Source of the DNA: Flavobacteriaceae bacterium UBA3339
GTDB taxonomy: Bacteria > Bacteroidota > Bacteroidia > Flavobacteriales > Flavobacteriaceae
NCBI GenBank assembly: GCA_002360925.1
Contig: DERN01000014.1
Span: 62,001 to 126,000 of the forward strand
DNA: 64,000 nucleotides
Reading direction: 5' to 3'
Within the stretch, counting starts at the first letter, position 1. Every line of letters starts with the position of its first letter. The notes beneath the pieces were generated by a model that did no database searches, was not told the DNA's origin, and saw only the letters and a program-made list of their open reading frames with translations. Of this stretch, positions 37,235-46,260 are shown in pieces. Position numbers and translations under genes: made by a program.

Positions 37235-38203
37235 TTATGGTTTAATTAAGCGTTTTTTATAAATTAAAATTGGATATATAAAATAGTAAAATGTGATTAA
37301 ACTTAAAGTACTAATAATTATTAAATAGTTTAAAAAATCGGGCATTTCTTTGGCGTAACGAGTAATGTAACCTTCTATTAAACCTGCAAAAATAGTAAAA
37401 GGCATAGTGCTAATAAATAGTTTAAAGCTTTTCTTAAATCCAATTTTTAAGGATTGAATCCTTGAATAAGTTCCCGGAAATAAAAGACTTCCTCCTAAAA
37501 TAAAACCAGCACAAACTTCAATTACAATCGCCATAATTTCCATACTTCCGTGAAGCCAAATTCCTTTAATACTTTCGGTAAAAACGCCTTTTTCGTAAAA
37601 GAAATATTGAAAACTTCCCAACATAATGGCATTACTCAACATAATATAAAAAGTTCCCAATCCGCCTAAAATTCCGTAAATATAACAGCGAATTCCAACA
37701 TATAAATTGTTAAGAGTAATTCCAATTGCACTTCCCCAGTTCGAACTTCCTTTATAAACTGCCATTGCATCGCCTTTCGCAATATTTTCTAAGGTAGAAT
37801 TTACATAATTATCACCTAAAATCAATCGGACAAATCGATCATCGTATGCAGCAGAAAGAACTCCAATTCCGACAAACAATAAAAAAGCAACCAATGAAAA
37901 ATATAAAACTTTTCTATATTGATAAGCAATTTGCGGAACTTCATCGAAAAAGAATTTTGCTAAAACATTTTTCTCGTATTTGTAATTCGTGTAAATTTTT
38001 TGATGAACAATTCCGGCAAGATGATTTAAGTACGAAGTCACATCGCTTTTAGGGTAATATGTTTGAGAAAAAGCCAGATCATTGCTTAATTGTATGTACA
38101 TTTGTGACCAATCATCGGCAGAAATTTTATTTTTTTCTGCTAATTGTTGCTCAATGTTTAACCATTTTTCTTTATTTTGTTTTATAAAAGCAATTTCTCT
38201 CAT
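37235..38203 (-). CDS. Stage II sporulation protein M-like (SpoIIM/DUF95) membrane protein
   Basis: 322 aa starting MREIAFIKQNKEKWL at the ATG 38203. The frame is open further upstream to 38386 but that part lies inside the divergent RDD gene, so I use the internal ATG. Five or six helices follow a long N-terminal loop, including YFSLVAFLLFVGIGVLSAAY, GSMEIMAIVIEVCAGFILGG and a C-terminal YLIIISTLSLITFYYF. SpoIIM relatives outside sporulators are common in MoxR/DUF58 operons. First gene of the operon. The 19 bp to the divergent RDD start is too short for two promoters. Confidence 0.9.
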   Translation of the reverse strand: MREIAFIKQNKEKWLNIEQQLAEKNKISADDWSQMYIQLSNDLAFSQTYYPKSDVTSYLNHLAGIVHQKIYTNYKYEKNVLAKFFFDEVPQIAYQYRKVLYFSLVAFLLFVGIGVLSAAYDDRFVRLILGDNYVNSTLENIAKGDAMAVYKGSSNWGSAIGITLNNLYVGIRCYIYGILGGLGTFYIMLSNAIMLGSFQYFFYEKGVFTESIKGIWLHGSMEIMAIVIEVCAGFILGGSLLFPGTYSRIQSLKIGFKKSFKLFISTMPFTIFAGLIEGYITRYAKEMPDFLNYLIIISTLSLITFYYFIYPILIYKKRLIKP

Positions 38204-38222
38204 AAATGCTAAAATATAAATA

Positions 38223-38963
38223 ATGACTGAGATTACGATAGATACTGCGCAAAATGTTGCCATTAATTTTAAAGCCGCTTCTTTAGGCGAACGCATTTTA
38301 GCATTTGCAATTGATATGCTTTTAAAGTTTTCGTATGCAATTGCAATGTACTTTTTGTTATTTAAAGTTTTTAATTTTGGTCGCATATTAAATTCTTTAG
38401 ATGGTTGGGAGGCAAATTCTATCTTATTTTTTATTTATTCGCCTGTTGTTTTTTACACACTTTTTTTTGAAAGTTGGTCGAATGGACAAACGCCAGGCAA
38501 AAGAATGATGAAGATTCGTGTTGTTAAAATAGAAGGTTATCAAGCACGTTTTTCGGATCATCTAAGTCGTTGGATAAGCAGGTTGTTCGATATAAATATT
38601 TCAATGGGACTTCCAGCAATGTTATGTATTATTTTTTCGAATAAAAGTCAGCGATTAGGAGATATTGTAACCGATACAACGGTTATTTCTTTGCGATCGA
38701 ATGTGAATTTGAGTCATCGTTTTTTAAGTGATTTATCTACAGAATATATTGTTACCTTTCCTACGGTTGTACGTTTGTCTGATTACGATATGAATATTAT
38801 TAAAAAAGCATACAAAACGGCATTAATGCAAAAAGATCATCAAATGATTAATCAACTAATTCTTAAAATAGAAGAAGTTACTTCAGTTAAGAATCAATAT
38901 TCCGATCAAAATAAATTCATTCAAACCATTATCAACGATTTTAATCATTTAACAAGTAACTAA
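38223..38963 (+). CDS. RDD-family membrane protein
   Basis: 246 aa. The RDD signature is at about 20-30 with the helix ILAFAIDMLLKFSYAIAMYF and, further on, the arginine and aspartate-bearing TPGKRMMKIRVVK and FSDHLSRWISRLFDINISMG, ending with a GDIVTDTTVIS-like segment. RDD proteins are three-helix membrane proteins; some are linked to ion transport. It is divergent from the SpoIIM-like gene, and its stop overlaps the next start by one base. Confidence 0.9.
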   Translation: MTEITIDTAQNVAINFKAASLGERILAFAIDMLLKFSYAIAMYFLLFKVFNFGRILNSLDGWEANSILFFIYSPVVFYTLFFESWSNGQTPGKRMMKIRVVKIEGYQARFSDHLSRWISRLFDINISMGLPAMLCIIFSNKSQRLGDIVTDTTVISLRSNVNLSHRFLSDLSTEYIVTFPTVVRLSDYDMNIIKKAYKTALMQKDHQMINQLILKIEEVTSVKNQYSDQNKFIQTIINDFNHLTSN

Positions 38964-39568
38964 TGATTTTTTCAATTTTAGACATTTTAGGAACCGTTGC
39001 TTTTGCGATTTCGGGTGCTTTGGCAGGAATTAATAAACGATTAGATTTTTTCGGTGTTTTCGTTATTGCTTTAGCAACGTCTATTGGTGGCGGAACTTTA
39101 CGCGATTTGTTGATTGGAAATACGCCGGTTACTTGGCTATTAAATCTTGAAACATTTTATATTGTTGTATGCAGCACTTTTATCGCGATTCTTTTTAGAC
39201 ATAGATTAAATTTCTTCAGAACTTCTTTGTTTTTGTTTGATACCATCGGAATTGGAGTTTTTACGATTATTGGAATCGAAAAAGGATTATCTGTGAATTT
39301 AAGTCCTGTTGTTTGTATTTTATTAGGAACAATTACAGCTTGTGTTGGCGGAGTAATTCGAGATATATTATGTAATGAAATCCCGGTTATTTTTAGAAAA
39401 GAAATTTATGCAACAGCTTGTTTAGCTGGAGCTGTTATGTTTTTTATCTTAAAATATTTTAACCTAAACGATGATTTTATTTACATAGCTACAGCCGGAA
39501 CTATTATTTTAATTAGAATTCTAGCTGTTAAATACGAATTGTCTTTTCCGCCGGTAGAGATAAAATAA
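38963..39568 (+). CDS. TRIC/UPF0126-type trimeric intracellular cation channel family protein
   Basis: 201 aa with about six or seven helices and two repeats of the UPF0126 signature: VAFAISGALAG with SIGGGTLRDLLIG (about 11-57), then LLGTITACVGGVIRDILCNEIP (about 121-142). The repeat glycine-rich GGG-x-x-RD pattern is the hallmark of bacterial TRIC channels, which conduct K and other cations. Overlaps the RDD stop by one base. Confidence 0.92.
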   Translation: MIFSILDILGTVAFAISGALAGINKRLDFFGVFVIALATSIGGGTLRDLLIGNTPVTWLLNLETFYIVVCSTFIAILFRHRLNFFRTSLFLFDTIGIGVFTIIGIEKGLSVNLSPVVCILLGTITACVGGVIRDILCNEIPVIFRKEIYATACLAGAVMFFILKYFNLNDDFIYIATAGTIILIRILAVKYELSFPPVEIK

Positions 39569-39696
39569 AATGAATCTTTTTCTGTTAAAAAAAATATAAT
39601 AAAAGCTTTTCTAACATTAAAAAAATCAGAAAAATAGTATATTTACAAACATTAAATCACAAATAATATCGAGGAAGGACTAATACATAACATAAT

Positions 39697-42021
39697 ATGC
39701 TAATACTACTTATTTTAATTTTTGTTTTTGCCTTTGGTGTTTTACTTCTCAGGCCTGTAAAAGATTCAAAATATTTTAAATTCCTCAGCATAATTCCTTT
39801 TAGTTTATTTCTCTTTTTTTTATCCTATCTTCCTTTAATAAAATCCGGTAAAGACGTTTCTTTTTTTAGAAACGAATGGATTCCTTCTATGGGAATTTCG
39901 CTCGATTTTAAGTTAGACGGTTTATCATTATTATTCTCTTTAATGATTACCGGAATAGGAGGATTGATTTTTTTGTACGCTTCATCTTATTTAAAACGCC
40001 ACATTTATTTACATCGATTTTATTGCTATCTCTTAATTTTTATGGGAGCGATGTTGGGAGTCGTTTTATCAGATAATCTAATTACTTTATTCATATTTTG
40101 GGAGCTAACAAGTATTAGTTCGTTCTTTTTAATTGGGTTTAATAATGAAGATGAAGAATCAAGAAAAAGTTCCATGTGGGCTTTATCTATTACAGGTTTA
40201 GGTGGTTTTTTCTTATTAGCAGCTTTTGTTTTAATAGGTTCTATCACGGAAACATATTCTATTCATGAACTTTTAACACAATCATCTACATTAATAGATC
40301 ATCCATATTATTACGTAATTATTTTCTTTTTATTTGCTGGCGCCTTTACAAAATCGGCTCAATTTCCATTTCATTTCTGGTTACCGGGCGCAATGAAAGC
40401 ACCAACTCCGGTTTCGGCTTATCTGCATTCTGCAACTATGGTAAAAGCCGGAATTTATTTATTGGCACGTTTTACACCGGTTTTAAGCGATGGCGATGTT
40501 TGGAATTTAACCTTAATGATTGTAGGAGGAATTACCATGTTTTTAGGTGCTTTTACAAGTATCTTTAAAAAAGATATGAAAAGTGTTTTGGCATTTTCAA
40601 CCATATCGGCTCTCGGAATTTTAGTCTTTTTATTAGGATTGGGAACCGAAACCGCCATTTATGCAGCTTGTACATTTATATTGGTTCATGCATTATATAA
40701 AGCGACTTTGTTTTTAATTACCGGAATTGTTGATCATGAAACGCAAACGCGCGATTTGTCGGTTTTAAGCGGATTAAGAAAAGTGATGCCTATTTTGGCA
40801 ATTGCCGGATTTATTGCAGCTTTATCGAGCGCGGGAATTCCATTAACGTTTGGTTTTTTAAGTAAAGAATTAGTTTATACTGCTACAACAGATCATATCT
40901 GGACAGAGGAAACTTTAATTGGCCTCACGATTTTGGCGTTTTTTACAAATGTATTTTTAACAACTTCGGGGTATTTAGTCGGAATAAAACCTTTTGTAGG
41001 AAAACTCCCTAAAAAGTTCGAAAAAGTACATCTTCCTGACATCTTTTTGTGGTTACCTCCGGTTTTGTTATCCTTCTTAACTTTGCTATTTGGAATATTT
41101 CCTTCAATTGCAGATATCGCAATTTTAAAATCTGTAACCATAAGTGTTTTCGGAAACGGATTTAGTCAATATTTGGCAATCTGGCACGGATTTAACCTAG
41201 TTTTATATATAAGTATTGCGACTATTATTTTAGGAACATTGCTTTATTTCGTTGTAAAACCATCGGATAAAATGGAGAATAAATTAAGTTTTTTAGAAAC
41301 TGTTTCACCGCAACATATTATCGAAAAAATAGCAGGCGGTATTCGTGTTTTTGCATTTACATATACGCGTTTTTTCCATAATGGCTATCTGCGAATTTAT
41401 CTAATGTATATTATTTTGTTTTTTATCGGAATTGTTGGATATAAACTTTTTGCCGATGTTCCTTTACGAGTAAATACAGAAGATTTATCGGCTTTTCGTG
41501 CTTATGAATTAGTTGTTTTCATTATTATGTTGGCAGCTATTTACATTATTACCAATACAACTTCTCGTTTAACGGCTATTGCGGCTTTGGGAATTGTAGG
41601 TTATTGTATTTGTTTGATTTTTGTTTTTTACGGAGCTCCAGATTTGGCAATGACACAATTTGCAATCGATACGTTAACAGTTGTTTTGTTTGTTTTGGTT
41701 TTATTCAAATTGCCTACATTTTTAAAATTCAGCAATAAGAAAATTCAATTTAGAGATGGAGTTGTTTCTATTGCTTTCGGAATTTTAATTTCACTAATTA
41801 CCTTACAAGCACTTGTTTATCCTTCCACAAAAGATGTTAGTAAATTCTATGCAGATAACGCTTATTTATTGGCAAAAGGGAAGAACGTCGTGAATGTTAT
41901 TTTGGTCGATTTTAGAGGATTCGATACCTTAATTGAGACTATTGTTCTTTCGATTGCAGCAATCGGAGTTTATGGAATGTTAAAATATAAATTGAAAGAT
42001 GGCGAAAAATCAGAATACTAG
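39697..42021 (+). CDS. mnhA: Mrp/Mnh cation:proton antiporter subunit A
   Basis: 774-aa polytopic protein of the complex I-like Mrp antiporter, which expels Na+ (or other monovalent cations) in exchange for protons and contributes to pH and salt tolerance. The N-terminal NuoL-like half contains FTKSAQFPFHFWLPGAMKAP and AYLHSATMVKAGIYLLARF; the C-terminal extension includes the MbhD/E-like region (MTQFAIDTLTVVLFVLV). It is first of seven genes with overlaps or tiny gaps. About 130 bp of AT-rich sequence precedes it. Confidence 0.95.
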   Translation: MLILLILIFVFAFGVLLLRPVKDSKYFKFLSIIPFSLFLFFLSYLPLIKSGKDVSFFRNEWIPSMGISLDFKLDGLSLLFSLMITGIGGLIFLYASSYLKRHIYLHRFYCYLLIFMGAMLGVVLSDNLITLFIFWELTSISSFFLIGFNNEDEESRKSSMWALSITGLGGFFLLAAFVLIGSITETYSIHELLTQSSTLIDHPYYYVIIFFLFAGAFTKSAQFPFHFWLPGAMKAPTPVSAYLHSATMVKAGIYLLARFTPVLSDGDVWNLTLMIVGGITMFLGAFTSIFKKDMKSVLAFSTISALGILVFLLGLGTETAIYAACTFILVHALYKATLFLITGIVDHETQTRDLSVLSGLRKVMPILAIAGFIAALSSAGIPLTFGFLSKELVYTATTDHIWTEETLIGLTILAFFTNVFLTTSGYLVGIKPFVGKLPKKFEKVHLPDIFLWLPPVLLSFLTLLFGIFPSIADIAILKSVTISVFGNGFSQYLAIWHGFNLVLYISIATIILGTLLYFVVKPSDKMENKLSFLETVSPQHIIEKIAGGIRVFAFTYTRFFHNGYLRIYLMYIILFFIGIVGYKLFADVPLRVNTEDLSAFRAYELVVFIIMLAAIYIITNTTSRLTAIAALGIVGYCICLIFVFYGAPDLAMTQFAIDTLTVVLFVLVLFKLPTFLKFSNKKIQFRDGVVSIAFGILISLITLQALVYPSTKDVSKFYADNAYLLAKGKNVVNVILVDFRGFDTLIETIVLSIAAIGVYGMLKYKLKDGEKSEY

Positions 42022-42436
42022 ATTAGATAATACAATTTTAAAAACATCGACCAATTATTTGTTGCCGTTGTTGATTTTGTTTTCCGTTTTTGTTTTATTG
42101 CGCGGACATTATCTTTCGGGTGGCGGATTTGTTGGCGGCTTAATTGCTTCTATTGCGTTTGTTTTGCATTCGTTTGCCTATTCGCCAAAAGAAACGATAA
42201 AATTGTTTCGTTTTTCTCCCATGTTTTTAATTCCTTTCGGATTGTTATTGTCATTTTTAAGCGGATTATTGCCTACTTTATTAGGAAAACCGTTTATGAC
42301 TGGAATTTGGTTTGCAGAATCGGTAGTTGTAATTGGCGCTTTTGGAACAGCATTAATTTTTGATTTGGGAGTTTATTTAGTTGTAATCGGAGTAGTATTG
42401 ACGATTTTGTTTACTATTTCGGAAAATGTTGATTAA
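41999..42436 (+). CDS. mnhB: Mrp/Mnh antiporter subunit B
   Basis: 145-aa, four-helix subunit with the MnhB-characteristic glycine segment LSGGGFVGGLIASIAFVLH. It overlaps the end of mnhA by 23 bp and precedes mnhC by 3 bp. Confidence 0.93.
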   Translation: MAKNQNTRLDNTILKTSTNYLLPLLILFSVFVLLRGHYLSGGGFVGGLIASIAFVLHSFAYSPKETIKLFRFSPMFLIPFGLLLSFLSGLLPTLLGKPFMTGIWFAESVVVIGAFGTALIFDLGVYLVVIGVVLTILFTISENVD

Positions 42437-42439
42437 GAA

Positions 42440-42793
42440 ATGGAATTATTATTAGTAATATTAGTAGGAGCTTTTTATTCTTCGGGCGTTTACATGATGT
42501 TTCGTCGAAGCATGGTAAAATTGCTTATTGGCTTATTATTGTTAGGAAACGGAGCCAATATTTTAATCTTTTTAATGGGCGGATTAACAAAAGGTCGTGC
42601 ACCAATCATCAAGGAAGATCATAAAACGTTTACCGATATTTATGCCGATCCAATTCCGCAATCGTTGATTTTAACTGCCATTGTAATTAGTTTTGCTTTA
42701 ACTGCTTTTGCAATTGTTTTATTAAAAAGAGTTTATGCTACAACCGGATCTGATGACTTAGATTCGTTAAATATTCAAGATTTAGATATATGA
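42440..42793 (+). CDS. mnhC: Mrp/Mnh antiporter subunit C
   Basis: 117-aa NuoK-like subunit with three helices. KLLIGLLLLGNGANILIFL and DPIPQSLILTAIVISFALTA are the typical MnhC/NuoK segments. Four bases overlap mnhD (ATGA). Confidence 0.95.
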   Translation: MELLLVILVGAFYSSGVYMMFRRSMVKLLIGLLLLGNGANILIFLMGGLTKGRAPIIKEDHKTFTDIYADPIPQSLILTAIVISFALTAFAIVLLKRVYATTGSDDLDSLNIQDLDI

Positions 42794-44310
42794 CATCCAA
42801 CTTTATATTAGTTCCTATATTAACGCATTTATTTACGGCAATTGTACTTTTATTTTTTTGGCAGCGAGTAAAAGCTCAGAAAATAATCAGTATAATCGGA
42901 AACTCCATTGCGTTTATTCAATGTGTTCGTTTATTCGAAAAAACGTTGGATAACGGACATTTGGTTTTACAAGCTGGAAATTGGCAAGCGCCTTTCGGAA
43001 TTACTTTTATTTCGGATACTTTAAGCGCAATTATGGTTCTTTTAACCGCGATTGTTTCGTTGGCAGTCGGAATTTATTCAACAGCAAGTTTAAATGAAAG
43101 TCGGATTAAGTTTGGATATTTCTTTACATATCACTTTTTAATTATGGGACTTTTAGGTTCGTTTTTAACAGGCGATATCTTTAATTTATATGTTTGGTTC
43201 GAGGTTGTAATTATATCATCTTTCGTATTATTAACTGTTGGAGGAAAGAAAATGCAGATGGAAGGTGCTGTGAAATATGTGACAATGAATATGTTGGCTT
43301 CGGTTATTTTTTTAACTGCAATCGGGATTTTATACGGAATTACCGGAAGTTTAAATATTGCTGATTTGGCTTTACAAGTTGCCGAAATAGAAAATAAAGG
43401 ATTGGTAACTGTTACATCACTTTTATTTTTTATTGGTTTTGGAATTAAAGCTTCGGTTTTTCCACTTTATTTTTGGTTGCCCTCTTCGTATCATACACCG
43501 CCTTCGGCAATTGCTGCAATTTTTGGTGGTTTATTAACCAAAATGGGAGTTTACGCAATGTTCCGCGTTTTCACAATTATTTTTCAACCCGATCATTTTA
43601 CGTTGGTTTTATTCAGTGTTATTGCCATTTTAACAATGTTAACTGGTGCTTTGGGAACTATTAATAAGCGTAGTATTCGTCGCGTTTTATCGTACTTAAT
43701 TGTTTGTCATATCGGTTATTTAATTGCAGGTTTGGGCTTATATACCGAATTAGCTTTTGTAGCTGTTGTGTTCTATTTAATTCACGATGTTATTGTAAAA
43801 AGTAATGTTTTTATGATTTCGGGGGTTATTTTCAAAATCCGCGAAACAGTTGATATGAGTAGGTTAGGAGGTTTAATGAAAGATTATCCTAAATTTTCGT
43901 TAGTCGTAGCAATTGTTCTGTTTTCATTAGTCGGCATTCCGCCTTTATCAGGATTCTGGCCTAAGATTTCGCTTTTTCAAGAATCATTTAAGACAGAGAA
44001 TTTTGCGTTATTAATCATGCTGATTATTTCAAGTTTCGTAACTTTATTTGTAATTGCCCGAATGTGGTCTGAAGTGTTTTGGAAAGATTCTCCCAAACCT
44101 TTAACCGAAGAAATGGATCAATTTGCAAGTTTCCCTTTATCGGGAAAAATCGCATTAATTAGTCCAATTGTTGGTTTAGCAATGGTTTCATTGTTCATTG
44201 GATTAAATGCAAACAGCGTTTTTAAATTATCTGAAAAAGCTGCGCATGAAATGAAAAATCCATCTATTTATATAAATGCCGTATTAAATAACCAAAACGA
44301 TAGCGAATAA
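42790..44310 (+). CDS. mnhD: Mrp/Mnh antiporter subunit D
   Basis: 506-aa NuoM/NuoN-like proton-channel subunit with about 14 helices. Visible: GDIFNLYVWFEVVIISSF, GIKASVFPLYFWLPSSYHT (channel lysine region), TKMGVYAMFRVF and GIPPLSGFWPKISLF. One base overlaps mnhE. Confidence 0.95.
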   Translation: MTSNFILVPILTHLFTAIVLLFFWQRVKAQKIISIIGNSIAFIQCVRLFEKTLDNGHLVLQAGNWQAPFGITFISDTLSAIMVLLTAIVSLAVGIYSTASLNESRIKFGYFFTYHFLIMGLLGSFLTGDIFNLYVWFEVVIISSFVLLTVGGKKMQMEGAVKYVTMNMLASVIFLTAIGILYGITGSLNIADLALQVAEIENKGLVTVTSLLFFIGFGIKASVFPLYFWLPSSYHTPPSAIAAIFGGLLTKMGVYAMFRVFTIIFQPDHFTLVLFSVIAILTMLTGALGTINKRSIRRVLSYLIVCHIGYLIAGLGLYTELAFVAVVFYLIHDVIVKSNVFMISGVIFKIRETVDMSRLGGLMKDYPKFSLVVAIVLFSLVGIPPLSGFWPKISLFQESFKTENFALLIMLIISSFVTLFVIARMWSEVFWKDSPKPLTEEMDQFASFPLSGKIALISPIVGLAMVSLFIGLNANSVFKLSEKAAHEMKNPSIYINAVLNNQNDSE

Positions 44311-44795
44311 TGATGTTACAAAATTTTCTATTAAACATTTTATTGATGATGGTTTGGGTTGCCTTAACCGGGCAATTAAACTATGCCAATTTTGTGTTTG
44401 GTTATGTTTTAGGATTTTTTATTCTTTGGATGATTAATCGAACCAATACGAATTCTAAAAAAGAATATTTTTATAGAGTTCCGAAAATATTAGCGTTTAT
44501 TTTTTATTTCTTTTACGACTTAATGAAAGCGAATTGGGAAGTTGCAAAAGATGTGATAACTCCTAATTACAACATGAAACCGGGAATTATTAAATATGAA
44601 ATGGATGCTAAAACAGACTTCGAAATTACGATGCTTTCTAATATGATTGCCATTACGCCCGGAACTTTGGTTATCGACATTTCGAAAGATAAAAAGTATA
44701 TTTACATTCATGCTATGTATTTAAACGATAAAGAAAAGTTTATTAAAGACATGAAAGAGCGAACCGAAAGAAAGTTGTTAGAAATTTTACGATAA
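44310..44795 (+). CDS. mnhE: Mrp/Mnh antiporter subunit E
   Basis: 161 aa with two or three N-terminal helices and a C-terminal cytoplasmic segment containing the MnhE signature ANWEVAKDVITPNYNMKPGI and TPGTLVIDISKDKKYIYIHA. Follows mnhD with one base overlap. Confidence 0.95.
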   Translation: MMLQNFLLNILLMMVWVALTGQLNYANFVFGYVLGFFILWMINRTNTNSKKEYFYRVPKILAFIFYFFYDLMKANWEVAKDVITPNYNMKPGIIKYEMDAKTDFEITMLSNMIAITPGTLVIDISKDKKYIYIHAMYLNDKEKFIKDMKERTERKLLEILR

Positions 44796-44798
44796 ATC

Positions 44799-45074
44799 AT
44801 GAGTGTAGAAGATTATTTAAAATACATTGTAATGCCTATTATTTGTCTGGCTTTAATTTTTATTATGCTTCGATTTATAAAAGGTCCGCAAATTGTAGAT
44901 CGGGTAGTGGCACTAGATCTGCTTATTACAATTGGGATTGGTTTTATAGCATTGTTTAGTATTATTATGAACAATGCGGTTTTTCTTGATGTTGCCATTA
45001 TTTTGGCGCTTATTGCGTTTTTAAGTACGGTGGCTTTCTCGTATTATATTTTTAAAAGTAGAAGTGATGACTGA
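44799..45074 (+). CDS. mnhF: Mrp/Mnh antiporter subunit F
   Basis: 91 aa, three helices with KGPQIVDRVVALDLLITIGIG-type MnhF core. It overlaps mnhG by 11 bp. Confidence 0.93.
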   Translation: MSVEDYLKYIVMPIICLALIFIMLRFIKGPQIVDRVVALDLLITIGIGFIALFSIIMNNAVFLDVAIILALIAFLSTVAFSYYIFKSRSDD

Positions 45075-45435
45075 TATTATTATAATGGTTTTATCGACAT
45101 TAGGAGCAATTTTTATTCTAATAGCTTCTTTTGGAATTTATAAAATGCCCGATTTTTATGCAAGATTGTCTGTAACAATTAAAGCAGCCACTTTAGGAAT
45201 TGGATGTATTTTAATTGCTGCAACTTTATATTTTGCCGATTTTTCGGTTACAACAAAAGCATTTGCAATTATTCTATTCTTAATATTAACATCGCCAGTT
45301 GCAGGCTTTTTGATTGGAAAAGTAGCATATGTAACCGGAACCAAATTGTGGAAACATTCGATTATTGATGAAATGAAAGATGATCCGGATAGCAATTGTT
45401 CGGTTCAACCAATAAAAGAAGAAAACGAAGATTAA
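45064..45435 (+). CDS. mnhG: Mrp/Mnh antiporter subunit G
   Basis: 123 aa, three helices (FILIASFGIYKMPDFYARLS and related), ending with an acidic cytoplasmic tail (DDPDSNCSVQPIKEENED). Last gene of the complete A-G Mrp operon. Confidence 0.93.
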   Translation: MMTDIIIMVLSTLGAIFILIASFGIYKMPDFYARLSVTIKAATLGIGCILIAATLYFADFSVTTKAFAIILFLILTSPVAGFLIGKVAYVTGTKLWKHSIIDEMKDDPDSNCSVQPIKEENED

Positions 45436-45479
45436 ACAAATCTTATTTATTACTTAATTTTCTTATAACAATGCAAACG

Positions 45480-45487
45480 TACTTTTG
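45480..45487 (+). promoter_or_regulatory. -7 promoter element of the GDPD gene
   Basis: TACTTTTG (TAnnTTTG) lies 14 nt before the ATG at 45502 and about 45 bp past the mnhG stop. Confidence 0.45.
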
Positions 45488-45501
45488 TGAAAATTTAAAT
45501 C

Positions 45502-46260
45502 ATGAAGTACGTTTTTTTTATATTTTTATTTTCAATCAGTTCCAATTTTGCTCAAAATATGAAAACCGAAATTATTGCGCATCGCGGTGCTTGGAAAGAA
45601 TTTAATCTACCACAAAACTCTATTGCTTCGCTTGAAAAAGCAATTGAATTAAAATGTTTCGGATCCGAATTCGATGTGCATCTTACAAAAGATAATATTG
45701 TGGTTGTTAATCACGATCATGATTTTTACGGAATTGATATTGAATCGAATAATTATGTCGATTTGCTAAAGAAAGAACATCCAAACGGAGAAAAGATTCC
45801 AACTTTAGAAGATTATTTTAAAACAGGATTTCAACAAAATACAACAAAATTGATTTTAGAAATTAAAACGTCAAATTTAGGTGGAACTGAACGAACTAAA
45901 AAAATGATCGATGTTATTTCGAAATTACTTCCTAAAAAAGCAAATCCAACGAATTTAGAATTTATTCTGTTCGATTACGAATCGGCTCTTTATACCAAAA
46001 AGAAATTTCCAAATTTTCAAGTTCATTATTTAAACGGAGATAAATCTGCCGAAGAAATTCAAAAAGCGCAACTTAACGGAATGGATTATCATTATAAATT
46101 ATTGATAAAAGATCAAAATATGATTCCTTCGTTCAATAAGTTAGGTTTAAAAACCAATAGTTGGACAGTAAATGATATTGAAATTGCCAAACAATTAAAA
46201 AATCAAGGAATTAATTATATTACAACCGATTATCCGCAATTGTTTTTAAAAGGGTTTTAA
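45502..46260 (+). CDS. Exported glycerophosphodiester phosphodiesterase family protein
   Basis: 252-aa GDPD-fold hydrolase with a signal peptide ending near SSNFAQ. Active-site elements are IIAHRGAWKEF (His, Arg), EFDVHLTKDNIVVVNHDHD (metal Glu, Asp and catalytic His) and a C-terminal SWTVND. Hydrolyses glycerophosphodiesters in the periplasm; specificity is unknown. It converges with the sirtuin gene, overlapping it by 15 bp at the 3' ends. Confidence 0.92.
   Translation: MKYVFFIFLFSISSNFAQNMKTEIIAHRGAWKEFNLPQNSIASLEKAIELKCFGSEFDVHLTKDNIVVVNHDHDFYGIDIESNNYVDLLKKEHPNGEKIPTLEDYFKTGFQQNTTKLILEIKTSNLGGTERTKKMIDVISKLLPKKANPTNLEFILFDYESALYTKKKFPNFQVHYLNGDKSAEEIQKAQLNGMDYHYKLLIKDQNMIPSFNKLGLKTNSWTVNDIEIAKQLKNQGINYITTDYPQLFLKGF

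Noticed and set aside
38204..38386. Upstream extension of the SpoIIM-like gene
   Set aside because: It would overlap the divergent RDD start region; the ATG at 38203 gives the typical family N-terminus.
40026..41141. Antisense open frames inside mnhA
   Set aside because: They overlap a conserved membrane protein and have no signals; their K/P/I-rich sequences are expected from the complement of helices.
45428..45444. Weak hairpin after mnhG as terminator
   Set aside because: A 6-bp AT-rich stem (AAGATT / AATCTT) with no long T run; could be chance.
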